Shown one piece after another: positions 1 to 8,256 of a stretch of DNA of 64,000 nucleotides. The number at the start of each line of letters is the position of its first letter. Positions within the stretch are counted from its first letter, which is position 1. Under the pieces are notes generated by a model that saw only the letters and a list, made by a program, of their open reading frames with translations, made no database searches and was not told the DNA's origin. Origin of the DNA: Peribacillus huizhouensis (GTDB taxonomy: Bacteria; Bacillota; Bacilli; Bacillales; DSM-1321); NCBI RefSeq assembly GCF_014138605.1, contig NZ_JACJHX010000008.1, positions 87,249-151,248 on the forward strand, read 5' to 3'. The position numbers and the translations under genes are program-made.

Positions 1-1592
1 GTGTCGCTTAGATCGAGGTCGATAATCTTATCCGCCGGCAAAGAGTCGCGCACGCCGTCCGCAAAGCCGCGCTCGCCATCTTCCATGATAGCGTCTATTA
101 CGAACGTAGCGATTCCGTGATTCAAGCACGCTTCGATCACAAGGTTTTTCGCCAATGTGTCTTTACCCATACGCGGAGCCCCAACGAGTCCGTAACTACG
201 GAAAGTTTCGTCGAGGTTACTTGTCGGAATACATATCGGATGCTGGACGCCCTTCACTTCGCTATGCCCGACTAAAACCCCGTTGCTTTTCGATTTGACC
301 GCCTTAGGCTCTTCCTCCACCGAACGTATATTATTACTTCCGATATTCAACGTAATTCCACCTAACAGCACGCCAGCCTTCGTCTCTTTATGTACAAGTA
401 CCGAAGGCACATCCGACTCAGCTTTTCGATTTACCGCGAGCTCTTCTTCGTATTTCTGCTGCACGGAAGATGTCGGCAACATTAGCGCTACTTTCGCCAG
501 TTCGTCGCAAGATAGTAACGAAACATCTCCGTCAGCTTTCGTACGATTAGATAGATGCAGCGTATTTAATTCCGACACTACTTCCGCCTTGCGTGCTTTG
601 ATTCGAATCTTAGCCGGCCTTAATTCGTTATCGCCAGCTATTTCGCTGAACGCACTGCTTAACGTATTGGCGACGAGATTGCCGCGAAGCTTTTCGTCTG
701 TAACCGTAGCCACGCGAATATGTGTCTTCCATACCGGCTGGTTGATTTTATTGGCGCTACGGTCGGAGAGGCGCGTTATATTCAGCTCGTCAAGCAACGC
801 TGATTTTCGGTCGATGGCGGGCTTCTTTTCGTACACCTTTTCCGACTTAAAGAACGTATTGCTGACGGCATTCAGCGTGTCGTTAAGCACGTCGTAAATC
901 TCATTAAAGAACGTAATCAAGCCTCCTTTTAGCGCATTTCCTGCCTTGTCAGCCGTTAGTTTTGCGCGCTGAGGAACTTTACCCTTCGCAAGCTTTTCGT
1001 GCGCCCATGAGGCATTCTTCGCCCATTTAGCGCGGCTATAAACCTCGGAAATAACGGACAGCCTTGCGAAATCTCCATCGTCGGATATATCGTCTAGTGC
1101 CGTAAGTATCGAAGCGATCGGCGAAGTCTGCTCCGTTTGATTCGTATGCATCGAAAATATGTCGTGACGGGCTAGGCGGAGTTCTTGCAAGGTCAGCTCG
1201 CCAGTTTGCGGGATTTCAAGCGCTTCGACTCCGACTTCCTCAACGGTCACACGCATATAGTTTTCGAGGATTTCGCGAAACTTCTTCGCCCATAGCTCCG
1301 ACGTACTTACGTAGAACTCGACCGTCTTTTTGCCGTCTGCACGGCGGAATACTACGTCGAACCAAATGGCGTCCTTTTCGCGATAAATAAAACGGAAACC
1401 ACCTTCCGATTTGCTGAGTCGCGCCGGCAAACCTTCGTAAATTTCGTACATCTTATGAAGCACGCGCCACATTTTCGCATTGCCGTTGTTCGTAACCGAG
1501 ATGTGTGGCGTAATGCGAAACGTCTTCATTTCGTTTTTCTGCAGTGCGAAGTAATCCGAAAGCTTAATTGCGTGCAACTTCCGATTGAACAT
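1..1592 (-). CDS. HerA/VirB4-like P-loop ATPase, partial (runs off the left edge)
   Basis: The frame is open from ATG 1592-1590, preceded by GGAGGTGGGCGT, to base 1, giving at least 530 residues without the C-terminus. A Walker A motif, GAPRMGKDT, lies near residue 470 and is followed by an acidic strand, FVIDAIMEDG. The preceding 460 or so residues are mixed alpha/beta with no motif I can name. A long N-terminal region before the P-loop is usual in conjugation-type ATPases (VirB4/TraG/HerA-FtsK superfamily). It follows a membrane-anchored M23 peptidase and a pilin-like protein on the same strand, which suggests a DNA or protein translocation role at the membrane. Walker B is beyond the edge or in the unread part, so the exact family is not settled. 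Confidence 0.72.
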   Translation of the reverse strand, partial: MFNRKLHAIKLSDYFALQKNEMKTFRITPHISVTNNGNAKMWRVLHKMYEIYEGLPARLSKSEGGFRFIYREKDAIWFDVVFRRADGKKTVEFYVSTSELWAKKFREILENYMRVTVEEVGVEALEIPQTGELTLQELRLARHDIFSMHTNQTEQTSPIASILTALDDISDDGDFARLSVISEVYSRAKWAKNASWAHEKLAKGKVPQRAKLTADKAGNALKGGLITFFNEIYDVLNDTLNAVSNTFFKSEKVYEKKPAIDRKSALLDELNITRLSDRSANKINQPVWKTHIRVATVTDEKLRGNLVANTLSSAFSEIAGDNELRPAKIRIKARKAEVVSELNTLHLSNRTKADGDVSLLSCDELAKVALMLPTSSVQQKYEEELAVNRKAESDVPSVLVHKETKAGVLLGGITLNIGSNNIRSVEEEPKAVKSKSNGVLVGHSEVKGVQHPICIPTSNLDETFRSYGLVGAPRMGKDTLAKNLVIEACLNHGIATFVIDAIMEDGERGFADGVRDSLPADKIIDLDLSD

Positions 1593-1603
1593 ACGCCCAC
1601 CTC

Positions 1604-2254
1604 CTACGAATTTGCGTTGATAATCCACACGATAACGCCCGTCATGCAGACGCTCCACCAGCCGAGCCACTTGCCCGCCCTGCCTGTAACCATAATCAAA
1701 ACGCCCACTGCAATCGTAAGAAATCCACCTATTTCCGGCATGGTTGCGGTTATTGCGTTTAGACCATCGTGAAGCATATCGACGAATGGATTAACGATAA
1801 CTTCGACTTGCTTTCCGATGACCCAGTCCGCGAAATTGTTATACTGTTCGAGGAACCAATTTCCGCCACCTCCGCTGACCGCCGACACTTGTTCCGCAAC
1901 AGGAGACGGATCAATCCACGCGCCAGCTCCGTCTTTCATAGCGTAGTGTAGATGCGGACCCGTCGAGTGGCCCGTATTTCCGCTCAAACCGATTACGTCG
2001 CCGGCGTGAAGCTTATCGCCAACCTTTACGCTAACATTGCTCATATGGCCGTAAATCGAAGTAGTCCCGTCCTGGTTAAGAATCTCAACGCCTTTGCCGA
2101 GGTTTTTTCCGCCGAAGTTCATAACCCTTTCGACAGTCCCGTCAGTAATCGTCCGTAGCGTGGTACCTTCGGGCATGGCGAAATCAATGCCGCGATGCAC
2201 ATGTCCGCGCACTTCCGATAATTCTCCGTAAGGACTTGTAATACGAAATTTCAT
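1604..2254 (-). CDS. M23-family metallopeptidase with C-terminal membrane helices
   Basis: 216 residues. The LytM/M23 zinc-site pattern is complete: HRGID (H20, D24), GHM (H70) and HLH (101-103). After residue 165 two hydrophobic segments (about 175-193 and 198-213) should anchor the protein in the membrane. There is no N-terminal signal peptide, so the topology is unusual for a wall hydrolase. The start ATG has GAAAGGAGGG upstream. M23 enzymes cut peptidoglycan cross-bridges. Between a pilin-like gene and a translocase ATPase, the likely job is opening the wall for a transfer or secretion apparatus, not lysis; a separate lysis cassette is present. Family is certain; role is inferred. Confidence 0.85.
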   Translation of the reverse strand: MKFRITSPYGELSEVRGHVHRGIDFAMPEGTTLRTITDGTVERVMNFGGKNLGKGVEILNQDGTTSIYGHMSNVSVKVGDKLHAGDVIGLSGNTGHSTGPHLHYAMKDGAGAWIDPSPVAEQVSAVSGGGGNWFLEQYNNFADWVIGKQVEVIVNPFVDMLHDGLNAITATMPEIGGFLTIAVGVLIMVTGRAGKWLGWWSVCMTGVIVWIINANS

Positions 2255-2269
2255 ACTGCCGCCCTCCTT

Positions 2270-2647
2270 TCACAACGTTTTCAAAAAGTCGCGCACATCT
2301 ATCGCATGTCTTGCAAGCGTATAGCCCGCCGAGCCACCGATGATTAATTCGAGCGCCTTGCCGCGGTGCCCGAACATCCACGAAACACCTGCGAATATGA
2401 ATACGCCAACCACAATCCAATCAACAATATTCATGACCGCTGACCATACGTTGCCGAAGGTTGCGTCAGCCGATGCCGCTAGCGCTTGCTTTGGCGCCAT
2501 TGCAAGGAATAGCCCTCCTCCAATCGCGACGAATTTTAGCACGGATAAGTCCGCCTTTTCTAGCCTTGCCGTAATGCTTGCCGTTGATTTCTTCGTGAGC
2601 TTCCCGCGCATAAAGTCGTTGAAATCCAACGTTTGTAATCTCGCCAT
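2270..2647 (-). CDS. VirB2/TrbC-like pilin candidate (small membrane protein)
   Basis: 125 residues. A basic N-terminus is followed by a hydrophobic stretch ending in an AxA-like site (APKQALAAS, near residue 58), resembling the long signal sequence of VirB2/TrbC pilins. Two further hydrophobic segments follow, with FIFAGVSWMFGHRGKAL between them and ELIIGGSAGYTLA after, which has the helix-loop-helix look of VirB2. It sits 15 bp upstream of the M23 peptidase on the same strand. Family assignment is by pattern only; a holin-like membrane protein is the main alternative. Confidence 0.5.
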   Translation of the reverse strand: MARLQTLDFNDFMRGKLTKKSTASITARLEKADLSVLKFVAIGGGLFLAMAPKQALAASADATFGNVWSAVMNIVDWIVVGVFIFAGVSWMFGHRGKALELIIGGSAGYTLARHAIDVRDFLKTL

Positions 2648-2727
2648 TTTGCCCGCCCCTTTTCCGTATACTTTCGTTATAGCGTGCGCATACTAATCGT
2701 AAATCCCGCGAAAGGAGTTATCCGCCC

Positions 2728-2796
2728 ATGTTTATTTTGCTTGGCGTCACTGCTGGTGCGCTTATAGGTACGTTAGTTAACGTACTTGTCGGCTAA
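2728..2796 (+). CDS. Tiny hydrophobic peptide (22 aa)
   Basis: ATG preceded by AAAGGAG at 7-8 nt, then 22 codons (MFILLGVTAGALIGTLVNVL and VG), almost wholly hydrophobic. It is on the plus strand against surrounding minus-strand genes. No clear promoter was found. It may be a membrane peptide or a chance frame. Confidence 0.3.
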   Translation: MFILLGVTAGALIGTLVNVLVG

Positions 2797-2809
2797 AAAA
2801 TTCGCCCCA

Positions 2810-2983
2810 TTAATCGAGGGCGTCCGTATCCATATCGCGCTGAATCAGCATTTTTATATATGCGGAAAAGTTCGTAAATTGTAGCGAGTATTCGTAAATC
2901 TTCCGCTGGTGCGGATCGTTATAATTAAATGCAACTGGACGTCGTCGAATATCCTTCGGCGTCTTCGGTTTGTTCTCGACCAT
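2810..2983 (-). CDS. Small basic protein, possibly ribbon-helix-helix-like
   Basis: 57 residues from ATG 2983, chosen because AAAGGTGG lies just upstream; a longer frame to 3025 has no such site. The N-terminal half is basic (KPKTPKDIRRRP). The C-terminal half, FSAYIKMLIQRDM, has the spacing seen in small RHH proteins of plasmid partition or relaxosome systems. It heads the pilin/M23/ATPase cassette, so an accessory DNA-binding role in transfer is plausible. No experimental-class motif confirms this. Confidence 0.55.
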   Translation of the reverse strand: MVENKPKTPKDIRRRPVAFNYNDPHQRKIYEYSLQFTNFSAYIKMLIQRDMDTDALD

Positions 2984-3216
2984 GTGACCGCCACCTTTCG
3001 TAGTTGCGCACTGGTTAATAACCATCGCCTAATTTAATACTACGGTGGGCCTCGACAAAACTTGCATGTACTACGGAAATTTATTCGAAAAAGTTGCGGA
3101 AATAGGTCGTTCGGGGTTGTACGGAAGGGTATACGTAAGTGGCGTAGGAAGCTTATCGCGCTTGCGCTTACGAGTAAGCATATGCGGAGGTTTGCGGATT
3201 ATTGCGTGTCCTGGCG

Positions 3217-3240
3217 AAAAAAGGCACAAAAAAAAGTGCC
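3217..3240 (-). terminator. Rho-independent terminator after the lysis region
   Basis: Read on the minus strand: GGCAC, an 8-T loop, GTGCC, then a run of six T. It lies downstream of 3275-3652 and separates the late lysis transcript from the transfer-like cassette at 1-2983. Confidence 0.65.
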
Positions 3241-3274
3241 CCAACCGTACGGAAGATGTCCGCATAGGTCGAGG

Positions 3275-3652
3275 CTAGTAATTAATCAAACGTTTATCGC
3301 TTCCGTAAATATAGATGAAATATGAATCCTTTTCGAGCGTGAGGTCGCCCTTGCGTTCTTTTAGTGCCGCTTTAACGGAGGCTTCTAAATCTTTCGCAGT
3401 TTCCGCGACATACTGCTTACTGCTCGGAACTCTGAGCCTTACGATAATAGCATCGTTCGAATAGTCTACTTCGATAGAAACAACGCTGCCGCTCGCTACT
3501 TCTTCGGCGAGTATTTCGCCATCATGCGCCGAGCGTTCTTCGTCTGTCAATCCGGATGCAGACATCGGCGCTGTTTTATCATCGCTCCATACCGAAACTA
3601 CACCGATAATTACTAGCATCGCAATTACCATAAACGGGACCTTTATTTTCAT
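3275..3652 (-). CDS. Secreted or signal-anchored hypothetical protein
   Basis: 125 residues from ATG 3652, which has CGGAGTG upstream; an upstream in-frame start at 3703 lacks a ribosome site. Residues 2-20 form a hydrophobic signal or anchor (MKIKVPFMVIAMLVIIGVV) with no lipobox cysteine. The rest is charged and soluble-looking. It follows the holin gene. Similar position is used by superinfection or lysis-control proteins in other phages, but I recognise no family. Confidence 0.7.
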   Translation of the reverse strand: MKIKVPFMVIAMLVIIGVVSVWSDDKTAPMSASGLTDEERSAHDGEILAEEVASGSVVSIEVDYSNDAIIVRLRVPSSKQYVAETAKDLEASVKAALKERKGDLTLEKDSYFIYIYGSDKRLINY

Positions 3653-3754
3653 GGCGAAATCACTCCGTTCAAAATTGTTACCTAATTTTACCGCATATAC
3701 CATATGTACGCAAGCGCCTGCGTATTAGTACCGCAAGCCCTCCGGCGACTTTCG

Positions 3755-3976
3755 TTATTTACTCCGAGCCTTTCGGGTCACATCGTTATTCTTCCAATAT
3801 GCCCACAGTGACGCCCCGCCGAGGAACGCCAAGTTAATGAACGTCGCCACGCCTTCTTCGTCGACAGGTATCGTCTGCACGCCCGCCATGTTTAGCGCAG
3901 TATTAATGAGAGCCAGCGCCAACAGTACGAACCTCGTCACCGTGCCTGCCGAAATATTTCGCGTTCTTTCCGCCAT
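3755..3976 (-). CDS. Phage holin, SPP1 family
   Basis: 73 residues with two hydrophobic segments (about 14-33 and 44-62), a short polar turn (VDEEG) and a basic tail ending WKNNDVTRKARSK, the pattern of SPP1-type holins. Holins permeabilise the membrane so the endolysin can reach the wall. The gene is 1 bp downstream of the amidase gene and makes the lysis pair with it. Confidence 0.85.
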   Translation of the reverse strand: MAERTRNISAGTVTRFVLLALALINTALNMAGVQTIPVDEEGVATFINLAFLGGASLWAYWKNNDVTRKARSK

Positions 3977-3977
3977 C

Positions 3978-4694
3978 TTACTTCGCCCCCTTCGTAGCCA
4001 TTCGATGTAGCATCGCCCATACTTGTTGACGCGTCACGTTTTCGAACGGGTCACTGCCGTCAGAAATGCCCTGCGCAATAACCCATTCTTGCGCCTCTCT
4101 CGCGTAAACACTTGCGATTTGCGGTTTTGCCTGCGTCTTTACTTGCGCAACTACCTGCGCTGCGACAACTACTCCCTTCGCTTTCTTACCGCTGATTGAT
4201 TCCGCGATTGCCTCGCAGATTGCCTCGAAATTATTCTTGTACGCAGTGACATCCGCCTTACTATCTACGAAGCACACCTCGATAAGTATGGCGGGCTTAT
4301 TCGTCCGTTTAAGGAAGCCGAGGTCGGTCCGCTTCTTTGCTCCTCGATCTTTTAGCCCGCCAGCCTTCGCAATAGCCGCAGAAACTTTCGCCGCTAACGC
4401 TTTGGTCCCGTCGGAATAATAAAGGACTTCGACGCCCCTCGCTGCGTCCGTAGCGCTTGCCGCGTTAAAGTGAACGGAGACGTCCAGGTCGCGCGCCTGC
4501 TTGTTGTGAAACGCCACGATTCCGTTTATATTTGCGGTCTGTGTGCGGGAAGTATTATCATGGTATTCGGTGGCGCCAAGCAATTCGGCAACTTTCGAAG
4601 CAACCCGCCGCGCCTCGACCACCTCGTCAATTATTCCACAGGCACCCCGAACGTAAAGTGAGTGTCCACTCGAAATTACAACTTCTACAATCAT
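3978..4694 (-). CDS. Endolysin: N-acetylmuramoyl-L-alanine amidase (Amidase_3) with SLH-like C-terminus
   Basis: 238 residues. The N-terminal amidase domain (about 1-170) shows the zinc ligands SGH (H11), a glutamate in IIDE (E24), VHFN (His near 77) and the catalytic glutamate in AILIEVCFVD (near 139). The last 40 residues, from YAREAQEWVIAQGI to QQVWAMLHRM, resemble an S-layer-homology repeat, a cell-wall polymer binding module. There is no signal peptide, so export depends on the holin encoded next. GAAAGGGGAATGCGAA precedes the ATG. Confidence 0.9.
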   Translation of the reverse strand: MIVEVVISSGHSLYVRGACGIIDEVVEARRVASKVAELLGATEYHDNTSRTQTANINGIVAFHNKQARDLDVSVHFNAASATDAARGVEVLYYSDGTKALAAKVSAAIAKAGGLKDRGAKKRTDLGFLKRTNKPAILIEVCFVDSKADVTAYKNNFEAICEAIAESISGKKAKGVVVAAQVVAQVKTQAKPQIASVYAREAQEWVIAQGISDGSDPFENVTRQQVWAMLHRMATKGAK

Positions 4695-4739
4695 TTCGCA
4701 TTCCCCTTTCGGATAATTATGTGCTATAATACCGTTAAG

Positions 4740-4787
4740 GTCGGCGCCGTGATTTTCGTTGTCTAGGCGTAAGCACGGCTTGCCGAC
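4740..4787. repeat. Long imperfect inverted repeat before the endolysin gene
   Basis: Arms GTCGGCGCCGTG and CACGGCTTGCCGAC pair with a two-base bulge. It lies between the XhlA-like gene and the amidase and has no T-run, so it may be an attenuator or RNA-processing hairpin controlling lysis gene expression. Confidence 0.45.
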
Positions 4788-4790
4788 TGC

Positions 4791-5045
4791 CTATTTGAAA
4801 ACCGCAATCGCCACCGTCACAATTAGTCCAACCACCGTCAGCATTACGCCCCAAATCCACTTCGAATTCGCCTTCATGTCACGTATATCTTCGCGGTTAT
4901 CTAGTCCGATTTGCTTCGCCTCGTCTGCGATAGTTTTCGCCTGTTCCGCCGTGTGCTTAACTTCATTCAGATAGTCGACTTTCGTATCAATACGCACGAG
5001 CCATTCGCGTAATTCTGCGATGTCGCGCGAGATTGGTTCCGCCAT
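4791..5045 (-). CDS. xhlA: Hemolysin XhlA-like membrane-associated protein
   Basis: 84 residues from ATG 5045, which has GAAAGGAGGGCGAAGCAC upstream; an upstream start at 5087 is less likely. Pattern of XhlA: an amphipathic coiled-coil region (IAELREWLVRIDTKVDYLNE) and a single C-terminal membrane helix (IWGVMLTVVGLIVTVAIAVF). In PBSX, XhlA acts with the holin and amidase in lysis, and the gene is here next to both. Confidence 0.85.
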   Translation of the reverse strand: MAEPISRDIAELREWLVRIDTKVDYLNEVKHTAEQAKTIADEAKQIGLDNREDIRDMKANSKWIWGVMLTVVGLIVTVAIAVFK

Positions 5046-5120
5046 GTGCTTCGCCCTCCTTTCGGTGAAATCGAAAAAGGCGCCCAAGGTGGACGCTAGT
5101 TGTGTCGTTTAATCTTCCTG

Positions 5121-5231
5121 TTATGCATTATCCGCAGCTAATTTAGCGTTTACTTGCTCTAAATAGCGATCCGGTACCTCACTAATATCACTTAGTCCGA
5201 GCTTTACTTTCGTATACCATAAAGTAACCAT
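5121..5231 (-). CDS. xkdX: XkdX-family small protein (36 aa)
   Basis: Short gene with AAAGGGGAATAATTC before the ATG. The protein begins MVTLWYTKVKLGL and continues ISEVPDRYLEQV, matching the conserved pattern of XkdX proteins (tyrosine-rich start, then a V-P-x-R-Y motif). In PBSX-type cassettes this gene lies between the tail fibre genes and the lysis genes, as here. Function is unknown. Confidence 0.82.
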   Translation of the reverse strand: MVTLWYTKVKLGLSDISEVPDRYLEQVNAKLAADNA

Positions 5232-5234
5232 GAA

Positions 5235-5606
5235 TTATTCCCCTTTCAAAGTAGCAATTTCAGACTTCAGTATTTCGATTTCCGTTAATGCTAATGCTAA
5301 TGTTTCCGCAATTGCTGTAGCATCCTCTAATGTATAAGCCGCTACTATTGCCACTTCTTCTACATCCTCTTTCAACGTTACATTTTCTTGCAGTAACCGT
5401 TTAGCGTTAGGATTATTCCGAATTGCAGAATGTGAAAGCGAGTTCTTATATTCATCAACTAAATTAATGAATATCGTATTCGCAAATTCGTCACCAACTT
5501 CGAAGATTGTAGATATAGCGTAGTCGTATCCTCCTTTTAAAACAGGTACCGTACTATGAATCTCAACAACTTGCTTAGAGTGTATTTCGTATTCCAGATA
5601 AACCAT
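5235..5606 (-). CDS. Tail-fibre-associated hypothetical protein (XkdW position)
   Basis: 123 residues. The N-terminal half is beta-rich; the C-terminal 45 residues are heptad-like (IAETLALALTEIEILKSEI), suggesting coiled-coil oligomerisation. Position between the fibre gene and xkdX corresponds to XkdW or a fibre chaperone. The base composition is more AT-rich than the baseplate genes, which is common for exchanged fibre genes. Confidence 0.6.
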   Translation of the reverse strand: MVYLEYEIHSKQVVEIHSTVPVLKGGYDYAISTIFEVGDEFANTIFINLVDEYKNSLSHSAIRNNPNAKRLLQENVTLKEDVEEVAIVAAYTLEDATAIAETLALALTEIEILKSEIATLKGE

Positions 5607-5617
5607 TCGTCATCCCC

Positions 5618-6217
5618 CTATTCGATTGTAATTTTTCTAATGTGGGCATAATTATCATTCACATCTGTATTTGTAGCGTTTAATCTAATATAAAAATCTC
5701 CACTTAAACTAGACACATCTAATTCGAGAGTTATGTTTGAAGATACTCCAGTTTTAAAATAGCTGGTTCTTGCATTATAAACAGTAGCAAGTCCTGTTTG
5801 TTGTGTGCTGACGATTAAATATAGTGGATTATTCTGTGTTGATGTGCCTAAACGTATCTCTGCAAATTCGACCGTTACTTTAGATGCACTTGTTAAATCG
5901 TACATTTCAGGAGTGTACATAGCAAAACTTCTTGATGACCCAGCTCCATCAGAATCACATCTGAAATTGAAATTAAGAGTTTGCTCGGAATAAGCAATAC
6001 TTGCAATTGTTTGTGTTCGAGATTTATACAGTCCCCAAGATACGTTTGAAATTCCGTTGATATATAGATTAATAATGTATTGGATAAAATCTTTCCAAAC
6101 GCCACTTATATTACCTTTAGGAATTACTCTTTGTTTCCATACGCCGTTAATATTTTGCCAAACATTAACGGCTTTTTTCCATGTCCCCGCCGTTTTAAAC
6201 CATGTGTTTTTCGCCAT
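5618..6217 (-). CDS. Putative tail fibre tip / receptor-binding protein
   Basis: 199 residues. The start has tryptophan-rich tandem units (TWFKTAGTWKKAVNVW, QNINGVWKQRV) that recur in phage fibre proteins, followed by a beta-sandwich-like C-terminal domain rich in Ser, Thr and Asn. AT-rich compared with neighbours, consistent with modular exchange. Host recognition is inferred from context. Confidence 0.6.
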   Translation of the reverse strand: MAKNTWFKTAGTWKKAVNVWQNINGVWKQRVIPKGNISGVWKDFIQYIINLYINGISNVSWGLYKSRTQTIASIAYSEQTLNFNFRCDSDGAGSSRSFAMYTPEMYDLTSASKVTVEFAEIRLGTSTQNNPLYLIVSTQQTGLATVYNARTSYFKTGVSSNITLELDVSSLSGDFYIRLNATNTDVNDNYAHIRKITIE

Positions 6218-6225
6218 ACTATCAC

Positions 6226-6651
6226 CTACTCGTATTGAAAGTAAATGTCGCCATCTACTCCGCCTGTAGGATCAGCAGTGCCGAATGTAATTTTTCTTCG
6301 ATTTTCCACTGGTAAAGCAGCCTGTTTTCCGTTAGCTAAATCATATGCTGCCTTTACTGCTTTCGGAGTTGCCGCCATTGATTCATCTGCACTATTCGTG
6401 GCGTTGGACAACTGAACATGACCTTTATCTGCTAAGGTTGCTACTTCAGTCTTATGCGCCGAAACCTCCGCCTTTGTCGCAAGCGCGCTAGTATCTACAC
6501 CGATCACCTTACCGTTTGCATCAAGCGTCGCCAACCCTCCAGCCACGCCCACCTTCGCATCTACCGCGTTAGCCAGCGCATTCACATCGCGAACCACGTC
6601 CGTGGACATATTGCCAGTTACGATCGGTAATCCTAATTTTGACGTAGTCAT
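6226..6651 (-). CDS. Tail fibre protein with phage tail-collar/fibre repeat
   Basis: 141 residues. The block GHVQLSNATNSADESMAATP followed by KAVKAAYDLA is the Phage_fiber_2 type repeat found in many tail fibres. The C-terminus ends GGVDGDIYFQYE, a common fibre trimer end. It lies between the XkdU-like baseplate gene and the receptor-binding candidate. Confidence 0.8.
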   Translation of the reverse strand: MTTSKLGLPIVTGNMSTDVVRDVNALANAVDAKVGVAGGLATLDANGKVIGVDTSALATKAEVSAHKTEVATLADKGHVQLSNATNSADESMAATPKAVKAAYDLANGKQAALPVENRRKITFGTADPTGGVDGDIYFQYE

Positions 6652-6664
6652 TTCTCGTCCTCCT

Positions 6665-7207
6665 TTATGTTATAAGTAATTCTGCGTAAGTCAGTCCGCT
6701 CGCTTTAAGTGCATCGTAGTTTACATATTTTTCCCTTAATTGGTTATAAGTCACGTAAGTAAACTCAAACCCCACGATTAGATGTGCCGGAATAATATCG
6801 CGCAACGCCTGCTGAATGTCAGCGAGGTTTGCGGGCACGCCGAGCTTCCCGACGAACTTTACCGTTATCGTGTAGTTAGGCGAATCCTCGATAATCTCAA
6901 CCTCGCCGTTCGCGTAAGATTCCGCCACGTTCTTAATCATTCCTACCGTGACCGTACCGATTCCGCGAAGCTTCGACCTCAGCAATTCTCGGCGTTGGTT
7001 AATCGGCTTACTTTCGTTGACAGGTATTCCGCAAAGCCACTCCCAAAACGCGAGCCCCCACGTTGCAGTATCGATGTAAAATTGCGCAAGAACATCGGCC
7101 GCATCTTCGTTGAACTGCTCGAACGCTTCTGACTCCGCTTTAATAATTGCGTTGACCTCGCGAATATCTTCGTAATACTTCGGCAAATAATCGCTCATTT
7201 CTCTCAC
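6665..7207 (-). CDS. xkdU: Baseplate protein, XkdU/YmfQ family
   Basis: 180 residues, DUF2313-like: conserved start with YLPKYYEDI, then FEQFNEDAADVLAQFYIDTA and the W-x-x-W-L-C-G-I-P segment. It caps the baseplate next to the fibres. The first possible start is a GTG overlapping the baseplate J stop (GTGA); an ATG three codons later is an equally good choice. Confidence 0.85.
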   Translation of the reverse strand: MREMSDYLPKYYEDIREVNAIIKAESEAFEQFNEDAADVLAQFYIDTATWGLAFWEWLCGIPVNESKPINQRRELLRSKLRGIGTVTVGMIKNVAESYANGEVEIIEDSPNYTITVKFVGKLGVPANLADIQQALRDIIPAHLIVGFEFTYVTYNQLREKYVNYDALKASGLTYAELLIT

Positions 7208-8256
7208 GTAAATGCCACCGCCCCTGCTACGCCAACTTGGACGTCCGTCAAATGGATGTTCGCCGCGCCCCCGTTAACTAGCATATTCTCGTAGTCAATT
7301 ACCGTCGGGATGTCGAGTAATAAATTGGCGATTCGCGTATACCGGATGAGGTCGTCAGTGAACGCGATTGAGCTTAGGTAGTTCGCGAGTGCTTCCGAAA
7401 ACTGGGCGGACACGTCTTCTAAGTCAGCGCCATCCTCTAGCGTAAGAGTGGCGGAAACATTAATAGCTAATTCGCTCGCCCCTACTACGGTAACAATAGG
7501 GCCGACCGGCCGATTACTTTCGATGTTTGCGGTCGCCGCGTCGATGACCACTTGGTCCGGCGCCCTTCTGCTCGTACTAAGCAAGACCACCTTGACCGTA
7601 TTGCCTCCATTCCAAACCGGATATACTTTTACGTCGCCCACGCCCGAAACCTCTAACGCCCATTGACGATAATGATTGGCGTTACCGCTTGTGGACGGCC
7701 GTTGCACTCGATCCTTTAAACGCTGTAGCAACGAATGGTCATCCTCGGTGTCCACTCCCCCGGAAAAAGCCTGCGAATTAGTAACCGTGACAACCCCGTA
7801 AAGAGGGCCCGGTGCCAGTGCGCTAATAGTGCCCGCTGCAACATTACCTCCAACTCCGCCTAGTTCAGCTTCCGCTTCAACAGTCGCTGTTCCGCCCGAA
7901 AGTAACACGTCTGCCAGTGTCTCGAAAAACACGTCCTGCGCTGTTTGAACTCGTGTACCCGAAGGAACAAGCATATCTGCAGGTCCGGTAAGAGTTACGG
8001 AACCTTGCGCTTTTAGTTCCTGCTTACGGGCTACGCCGAATTCACCTGCGCGTAAATCCAAATATATGCCCTCCGTAGTCTCCGCGAAACCTAAGCCGAG
8101 AACGGAATCCAATTCGACATAAGCATGCGCTAACTCGATTGCCGCAGGATATGTCATGTCGTGTACCACCGAGCCTTCCCGCTTATCTAACGAGTCATCT
8201 ACGCTAACTAACATCGCAGCATGAAGTAGTTCGGCTGTTTTATCTTCAAATGCCAT
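7204..8256 (-). CDS. xkdT: Baseplate wedge protein J / XkdT
   Basis: 350 residues with the gpJ-like layout: N-terminal helical part, a beta region with GSVTLTGPADMLVPSGTRV and the C-terminal stretch with repeated beta-alpha units. In contractile tails it forms the baseplate wedge that triggers sheath contraction. It directly follows XkdS- and XkdR-like genes, the standard order. Confidence 0.9.
   Translation of the reverse strand: MAFEDKTAELLHAAMLVSVDDSLDKREGSVVHDMTYPAAIELAHAYVELDSVLGLGFAETTEGIYLDLRAGEFGVARKQELKAQGSVTLTGPADMLVPSGTRVQTAQDVFFETLADVLLSGGTATVEAEAELGGVGGNVAAGTISALAPGPLYGVVTVTNSQAFSGGVDTEDDHSLLQRLKDRVQRPSTSGNANHYRQWALEVSGVGDVKVYPVWNGGNTVKVVLLSTSRRAPDQVVIDAATANIESNRPVGPIVTVVGASELAINVSATLTLEDGADLEDVSAQFSEALANYLSSIAFTDDLIRYTRIANLLLDIPTVIDYENMLVNGGAANIHLTDVQVGVAGAVAFT

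Noticed and set aside
283..897. Plus-strand frame of 204 codons
   Set aside because: It lies opposite the long open minus-strand ATPase frame and shows no ribosome site or protein-like pattern.
3045..3325. Overlapping plus- and minus-strand frames between the lysis and transfer-like regions
   Set aside because: No ribosome sites, odd composition, and the minus-strand terminator lies inside them.
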